This document shows, piece after piece, positions 59,832 through 64,000 of a DNA stretch of 64,000 bases. The stretch's first letter is position 1. Every line of letters begins with the position of its first letter. Made by a program: the position numbers and the translations under genes. The notes under the pieces were generated by a model. The model ran no database searches. It was not told the DNA's origin and worked only from the letters and a program-made list of their open reading frames with translations. Source of the stretch: Arthrobacter woluwensis (GTDB lineage: Bacteria > Actinomycetota > Actinomycetes > Actinomycetales > Micrococcaceae); contig NZ_JAUSXR010000001.1 of NCBI RefSeq assembly GCF_030816155.1, positions 2,480,001 to 2,544,000 on the forward strand, written 5' to 3'.

Positions 59832-60661
59832 TGGAACCACGACGGAGAGATCTTCTGCGGGCCGGTCTGCTCGGCGCCGGGGCACTCGGCCTCGCCGCCT
59901 GTTCGCCGACGACGCCGCCCCAGGGTTCCGCCTCGGCCTCACCGGCCGCGGCGGGCGGCATCTCCGCCTCCGGTTCGCGGTCGCCGTCGCCGACCGCTTC
60001 CGTCGCGCCGTCCCCGAAGCCCGCACCGGCCGCACCGTACTTGTCGCTGCGAGGCCCACGGCACTCGTTCGATGACCCCCGGAGCCCGTGGGTCGTGGTG
60101 AACAAGCACCGTCCGCTGCGACCCGTGGACTTCGCGCCGCAGGATCTGCGCGCCCCCGCGGTCGCGTGCACGGCACAGGGCGAACTGGCGCTCGTGAACG
60201 CGACCACCGCCACGGCGGCCGAGAAGATGTTCGCCGCCGCCTCTCAGGACGGCGTGGGCCTGGTCCTGGCGAGCGGTTACCGCTCCCACGCGACCCAGGT
60301 GGGCCTGTACCAGTCGTACGCGAACGCCCGCGGCACCGCCAGCGCGGACACCGCGTCGGCCCGTCCGGGCTACTCAGAGCACCAGACCGGCTGGGCGTTC
60401 GACATCGGGGACAGCGGCGGCTCCTGCGCGTTCGTCCCGTGCTTCGCTTCCACTCCGGCCGCCGTCTGGGCCGCCAAGAGGGCCCACGAGTTCGGCTTCA
60501 TCGTCCGGTACCAGATGGACCAGGAGGCCGTGACGGGGTACCTCGCGGAGTCATGGCACCTGCGGTACATCGGTCCGGAAGCCGCCCGGGACATGCATGC
60601 TCGCGGCATCAAGAACCTGGAGCAGTACTTCGGTCTGCCGTCCGCCCCTGGCTACCGCTAG
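59831..60661 (+). CDS. VanY-type D,D-carboxypeptidase lipoprotein
   Basis: 276 residues. The N-terminus RRRDLLRAGLLGAGALGLAAC combines a twin-arginine pattern with a lipobox (Cys24). A Ser/Pro/Ala linker reaches to about residue 65. The peptidase_M15 domain has ASGYRSHATQVGLY, the zinc motif SEHQTGWAFD (His184, Asp191) and ESWHLRYIG (His243). It trims D-Ala from muropeptides at the cell surface. Coupled to coaA by a one-base overlap. Nothing suggests vancomycin resistance genes nearby. Confidence 0.92.
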   Translation: MEPRRRDLLRAGLLGAGALGLAACSPTTPPQGSASASPAAAGGISASGSRSPSPTASVAPSPKPAPAAPYLSLRGPRHSFDDPRSPWVVVNKHRPLRPVDFAPQDLRAPAVACTAQGELALVNATTATAAEKMFAAASQDGVGLVLASGYRSHATQVGLYQSYANARGTASADTASARPGYSEHQTGWAFDIGDSGGSCAFVPCFASTPAAVWAAKRAHEFGFIVRYQMDQEAVTGYLAESWHLRYIGPEAARDMHARGIKNLEQYFGLPSAPGYR

Positions 60662-60784
60662 CCTGCGGAAACCGTGTCAAACGGCGGCCGTGGTGGTTGC
60701 AGCGGATGTGGAATTCTGTCACTTCCGGACACGCCGTTCGGAGAAAAGTAAGCTTTAAGCCACCTGATCGGGCGTTGGATGCGC

Positions 60785-60790
60785 TAGTTT
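60785..60790 (+). promoter_or_regulatory. -10 element of mscL
   Basis: TAGTTT lies seven bases before the mscL ATG, with no ribosome site, so the mRNA is probably leaderless. No clear -35 was seen. Confidence 0.4.
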
Positions 60791-60797
60791 GAAGCTT

Positions 60798-61172
60798 ATG
60801 CTCAAGGGTTTCAAAGAATTCATCATGAAGGGCAACGTCGTCGATCTGGCCGTTGCCGTCGTTATGGGCGCCGCCTTCGGTGCGGTCATCGACTCCATCG
60901 TCAAGGGGCTGCTCACTCCGCTGATCGCCCGTCTGTTCCAAGCCAAGGACCTCGCAGGCATGACCTGGGAGGGCTTCGCCTACGGCAGTGTCATCGCAGC
61001 CGTCATCAACTTCGTCCTCATCGCCGCCGCCATCTACTTCGTCGTCGTCGTGCCGATGAACCACATGATCGCCCGTCGCAATGCCAAGCTCGGCATCAAG
61101 GAAGAGGAAGAGGCGGTCGATCCGCAGATCGCCCTCCTCACCGAGATCCGCGACTCCCTCAAGAACCGCTGA
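60798..61172 (+). CDS. mscL: Large-conductance mechanosensitive channel
   Basis: 124 residues from the ATG at 60798. The N-terminal amphipathic helix LKGFKEFIMKGNVVDLAVAVVMGAAFGAVI merges into TM1 (motif KGNVVDLAVAVVMG). TM2 is INFVLIAAAIYFVVVVPMN, followed by the C-terminal helix (IALLTEIRDSLKNR) that forms the cytoplasmic bundle. It opens under membrane tension to release solutes in osmotic downshock. Single gene. Confidence 0.96.
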   Translation: MLKGFKEFIMKGNVVDLAVAVVMGAAFGAVIDSIVKGLLTPLIARLFQAKDLAGMTWEGFAYGSVIAAVINFVLIAAAIYFVVVVPMNHMIARRNAKLGIKEEEEAVDPQIALLTEIRDSLKNR

Positions 61173-61200
61173 CCCACAGACCCTTCTCCCCGGAACGACC

Positions 61201-61233
61201 GAAGGCCGCCACCCTTGCCGGGTGGCGGCCTTC
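61201..61233. terminator. Bidirectional terminator (mscL / glmM)
   Basis: 14-bp stem GAAGGCCGCCACCC with a TTGCC loop, extended by ACGAC/GTCGT with one bulged C. Confidence 0.88.
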
Positions 61234-61251
61234 GTCGTCGTGAAGCGGGAC

Positions 61252-62610
61252 TCAGGAGGTCGGCTCGAGGGCCAAGTGCTCCTTGACGATCGCCGCGAGG
61301 TCCTCGCACACGCGGGTGGCGGTCTCCATGTCCGCGGCCTCCACCATGACCCGGACCACGGGCTCGGTGCCGGAGGGGCGGAGGAGGACACGGCCGGTCT
61401 CGCCGAGCTCCTGTTCCGCGCGGGCCACGGCGGCGGCCACGTGGGGATCCTGAGTGGCGCGGGCCTTGTCGACGCCCTTGACGTTGATCATGAGCTGCGG
61501 GAGCTTGTTCATGGCCCCGGCCAGCTCCTTGAGGCTGCGGCCGGTGCGTGCCACCTGAGCGGCCAGCTGCAGGCCCGTGAGGAGGCCGTCACCGGTGGTG
61601 GCGTAGTCCGCGAAGATCACGTGGCCCGACTGCTCGCCGCCGAGGTTGAAGCCGCCCTCGCGCATGCCTTCCAAGACGTAACGGTCCCCGACCGCAGTCT
61701 CCTTGATGGTGATCCCGGCGTCGCGCAGGGCGATCTTAAGTCCGAGGTTGCTCATCACGGTGGCTACCAGGGTGTCCTGGCTGAGCTGGCCGGCCTCCTT
61801 GAGGGAGAGCGCCAGGATCGCCATGATCTGGTCGCCGTCGACCTCCTGACCCTCATGGTCGACCGCGAGGCAGCGGTCGGCGTCGCCGTCGTGAGCGATC
61901 CCGAGGTCCGCGCCGTGCTCCAGCACGGCTGCCTTGAGCGGGCCGAGGTGGGTGGAACCCACGCCGTCGTTGATGTTCAGGCCGTCCGGATCGGCGCCGA
62001 TGACCACGATGTCCGCGCCGGCGTCCTTGAAGAGTTCAGGGGAACAGCCGCTGGCGGCGCCGTTCGCGCAGTCCAGCACGACCTTGAGGCCTTCCAGGCG
62101 CTGGGGGGCGATCGACCGCAGGAGGTGCAGGATGTAGCGGTCCTCGGCGTCGGAGAAGCGGCGGATACGGCCCACGCCGGCGGCCTGGGGGCGTTCGAAG
62201 CCGAGTTCCATCTGGGCCTCGATCGCATCCTCCACCTCGTCCGGCAGCTTGTGGCCGCCGCGGGCGAAGAACTTGATGCCGTTGTCCGGCGCCGGGTTGT
62301 GGGAGGCGGAGATCATGACGCCGAAGTCGGCCTCCAGATCGGCCACCAGGAAGGCGGCGGCCGGGGTGGGCAGCACGCCCGCGTCGTAGACGTCCACGCC
62401 GGAGCTGGCGAGGCCGGCCTCGACGGCCGCCGAGATGAACTCGCCGCTGGCCCTCGGATCTCGTGCGACGACGGCGCGTGGCCGGCTCCCGTTGCTGTGG
62501 TTGTGCCCCAGCACCACGGCCGCGGCCTGGGCCAGCTGCAGGGACAGTTCAGCGGTCAGCAGTCCGTTCGCCAGGCCCCGGACACCATCGGTTCCAAATA
62601 ATCTAGACAT
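61252..62610 (-). CDS. glmM: Phosphoglucosamine mutase
   Basis: 452 residues from the ATG at 62610; the longer open frame upstream has no coding support. [15 protein letters not shown] at the start, the phosphoserine loop ISASHNP (Ser103), the metal-binding [20 protein letters not shown] and the C-terminal [12 protein letters not shown] are the family marks. It converts glucosamine-6-phosphate from GlmS to glucosamine-1-phosphate. Lies downstream of rplM-rpsI on the same strand but is insulated from them by the hairpin array. Confidence 0.97.
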   Translation of the reverse strand: MSRLFGTDGVRGLANGLLTAELSLQLAQAAAVVLGHNHSNGSRPRAVVARDPRASGEFISAAVEAGLASSGVDVYDAGVLPTPAAAFLVADLEADFGVMISASHNPAPDNGIKFFARGGHKLPDEVEDAIEAQMELGFERPQAAGVGRIRRFSDAEDRYILHLLRSIAPQRLEGLKVVLDCANGAASGCSPELFKDAGADIVVIGADPDGLNINDGVGSTHLGPLKAAVLEHGADLGIAHDGDADRCLAVDHEGQEVDGDQIMAILALSLKEAGQLSQDTLVATVMSNLGLKIALRDAGITIKETAVGDRYVLEGMREGGFNLGGEQSGHVIFADYATTGDGLLTGLQLAAQVARTGRSLKELAGAMNKLPQLMINVKGVDKARATQDPHVAAAVARAEQELGETGRVLLRPSGTEPVVRVMVEAADMETATRVCEDLAAIVKEHLALEPTS

Positions 62611-62754
62611 CGGATCGATTCTAGCCGACGGGACCCCCGGCAGCGCAGACCGTTGTCCCCGGGCGCCTCTCCGCTCCCCCGTTTCCACCTCGTCGCGGCC
62701 AGGCCGCCGCAGGCCCGCGCTCAGGGCCGCCGTCATCGTTTTCCCCGCTCATCC

Positions 62755-62790
62755 GGACTTTCCCCGCCGCTCCAGCGCAGGGGAAAGTCC
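62755..62790. terminator. Hairpin at the glmM side of the array
   Basis: 11-bp perfect stem GGACTTTCCCC (62755-62765, 62780-62790) with a 14-base loop. The stretch 62611-62754 upstream of glmM shows no other feature. Confidence 0.6.
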
Positions 62791-62821
62791 ACAAGCCCGG
62801 GGAACTCCGACGGCCCCGAGA

Positions 62822-63182
62822 AATCTGCGCTTGTGGAGCCAAGCGCTGATTTCTGCCGAGGGACCCCAAAGGGCCGGTCGCTCTGCGACCGGCCCTTTGG
62901 GGGAAGACGACGCGCCCAGCGCTTGTGGAGCCAAGCGCTAAATCGCGCCGAGGCACCAAAAAAGCGGCTCGCGCTGCGAGCCGCTTTCTTGGTAGGCCGA
63001 GAATTCTGCGCTTGTGGAGCCAAGCCCTGATTTCTGCCGAGGGACCCGAAAGGGCCGGTCGCTCTGCGACCGGCCCTTGGGGGAAGACGACGCGCCCAGC
63101 GCTTGTGGAGCCAAGCCCTGAATCGCGCCGAGGCACCAAGAAAGCGGCTCGCGCTGCGAGCCGCTTTCTTGGTAGGCGCGAT
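62822..63182. repeat. Tandem array of four ~90-bp hairpin units downstream of rpsI
   Basis: Four units start at 62827, 62919, 63008 and 63099. Each opens with GCGCTTG-TGGAGC-CAAG, a small hairpin (perfect in units 1 and 2, GCGC changed to GCCC in 3 and 4), then GCCGAGG and ACC, then a larger hairpin. The larger hairpin alternates between GGGCCGGTCG-CTCTG-CGACCGGCCC (units 1, 3) and AAAGCGGCTCGC-GCTGCGAGCCGCTTT (units 2, 4). The whole is thus a 180-181-bp duplication of a two-unit block. On the minus strand it directly follows the rpsI stop. Confidence 0.85.
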
Positions 63183-63689
63183 TTAGCGCTTGGAGTACTG
63201 CTGAGCCTTACGGGCCTTCTTGAGACCGGCCTTCTTACGCTCGATGACGCGGGCGTCACGAGTCAGGAAGCCGGCCTTCTTGAGGGTCGGGCGGTTGTTC
63301 TCGACGTCGATCTCGTTCAGGGAACGAGCGATGCCGAGACGCAGCGCGCCGGCCTGGCCGGAGGGGCCACCACCGTGGATGCGGGCGATGACGTCGTAAG
63401 CGCCCTCGAGCTCGAGGATGCGGAACGGCTCGTTGACTTCCTGCTGGTGCAGCTTGTTCGGGAAGTAGTTGTCCAGCTCGCGGCCGTTGATGGTCCACTT
63501 GCCGGAACCCGGAACGACGCGCACGCGGGCGATGGCTTCCTTACGGCGGCCGACACCGGAGCCGGGCACCGTCAGGGCCGGGCGCTCCTTCTGCTCGGAA
63601 GCCTGCGCCGGGGCGCTCTCCGAGGTGTAGCTGGTGGGGATTTCCTCGGCCTCGACGGCCTCGGTGGTCAGTTCTTCGTTCTGAGCCAC
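63183..63689 (-). CDS. rpsI: 30S ribosomal protein S9
   Basis: 168 residues from a GTG with AAGGAGA upstream. An acidic N-terminal extension of about 45 residues, common in actinobacteria, precedes the S9 core: [26 protein letters not shown] (condensed), [47 protein letters not shown] and the C-terminal QYSKR that reaches the ribosomal P site. Co-transcribed with rplM, 37 bases upstream. Confidence 0.97.
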   Translation of the reverse strand: MAQNEELTTEAVEAEEIPTSYTSESAPAQASEQKERPALTVPGSGVGRRKEAIARVRVVPGSGKWTINGRELDNYFPNKLHQQEVNEPFRILELEGAYDVIARIHGGGPSGQAGALRLGIARSLNEIDVENNRPTLKKAGFLTRDARVIERKKAGLKKARKAQQYSKR

Positions 63690-63726
63690 GATTCTCCTTG
63701 AAAAATAAGTTGGGTGGTGGCCAGGA

Positions 63727-64000
63727 CTACTGGGCGACCTGGGTGATTTCGAAAGTCTGGGGCTGCTGAGCGGCGTGCGGGTGCTCAGCACCGCGGTACA
63801 CCTTCAGCTTGGTCAGCTGAGCGGCAGCCAGGGAGTTCTTCGGCAGCATGCCCTTGACGGCCTTCTGCACGGCCAGAACCGGGTTCTTCTCCAGCAGTTC
63901 GGCGTAGTTGACGCTCTTGAGGCCGCCCGGGTAACCGGAGTGGCGGTAAGCGCGCTTCTGCTCGAGCTTGGCGCCGGTCAGGGCCACCTTCTCGGCGTTG
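63727..64000 (-). CDS. rplM: 50S ribosomal protein L13, C-terminal part (runs off the window)
   Basis: 91 residues are visible, from [28 protein letters not shown] to the stop; the N-terminus lies beyond base 64000. [34 protein letters not shown] is the L13 C-terminal signature (GMLPKNSL and YRGAEHPH). Standard rplM-rpsI operon. Confidence 0.96.
   Translation of the reverse strand, partial: NAEKVALTGAKLEQKRAYRHSGYPGGLKSVNYAELLEKNPVLAVQKAVKGMLPKNSLAAAQLTKLKVYRGAEHPHAAQQPQTFEITQVAQ

Noticed and set aside
59831..60661. Vancomycin-resistance carboxypeptidase
   Set aside because: The VanY-type domain is common in cell-wall maintenance; no vanHAX, sensor kinase or regulator is present.
62822..63182. 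CRISPR-like array (four regularly spaced repeats)
   Set aside because: The units of about 90 bp are homologous along their whole length, the intervening parts are not unique spacers, and they form strong hairpins. No cas genes are present.

Overview
The window is high-GC chromosomal DNA of an actinobacterium, most likely an Arthrobacter-like member of the Micrococcaceae. The signs are MshA for mycothiol, an actinobacterial Ino1, the GuaB/GuaB3 pair, a groES-groEL pair under double CIRCE control, an encapsulin with its DyP cargo, frequent GTG starts and several apparently leaderless genes. It carries mostly core genes with islands of accessory content. No rRNA, tRNA, prophage, complete insertion sequence or CRISPR array was found.

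Layout. 1-2.7 kb: 5' end of glpD, two tandem SRPBCC paralogues, and an excalibur lipoprotein gene lying between two copies of a palindrome-plus-terminator module. 2.7-5.9 kb: guaB3 and the DyP-encapsulin operon. 6.1-9 kb: a 43-codon ORF coupled to a membrane protein, then a divergent MFS/MarR pair. 9-13.1 kb: siderophore-iron ABC transporter with a shared iron box. 13.2-17 kb: guaB and an OafA-type acyltransferase. 17.1-19.3 kb: PadR/HAAS-type membrane protein operon followed by a SUFU-domain gene bounded by 25-bp direct repeats. 19.3-21.5 kb: groES-groEL. 21.5-25.5 kb: membrane protein, THUMP-like methyltransferase, secreted GH85 endoglycosidase. 25.6-27.9 kb: AroE-like dehydrogenase, then a Zur-controlled pair (rpmJ paralogue and a degenerate COG0523 protein). 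28-31.4 kb: YbdK-type ligase, TfoX domain protein, LysR and DJ-1/PfpI protein. 31.5-35.7 kb: overlapping alr-tsaE-tsaB-rimI-tsaD operon. 35.9-37.1 kb: mshA.

37.4-48.2 kb is a carbohydrate locus. It has a LacI regulator behind paired operators, a peptide-type (Opp/Dpp) ABC transporter, an intact GH32 beta-fructosidase, a remnant of another GH32-like gene, and a secreted GH32 gene broken by one frameshift. 48.5-54.8 kb: a UDG-superfamily-like protein, ino1, an aldo/keto reductase, a decayed intergenic region and glgX. 54.9-64 kb: glmS-acpS-nnr, coaA-vanY-like, mscL, glmM, a tandem hairpin array, and rplM-rpsI.

Several genes share one pathway. GlmS and GlmM supply UDP-GlcNAc and Ino1 supplies inositol-3-phosphate, which are the two substrates of MshA. 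GlmS, GlmM, Alr and the VanY-like peptidase also serve the cell wall. Transcriptional control is visible as CIRCE, Zur, IdeR/DmdR, LacI and MarR-type sites. The intergenic DNA is rich in long palindromes, some repeated and some unique in sequence.
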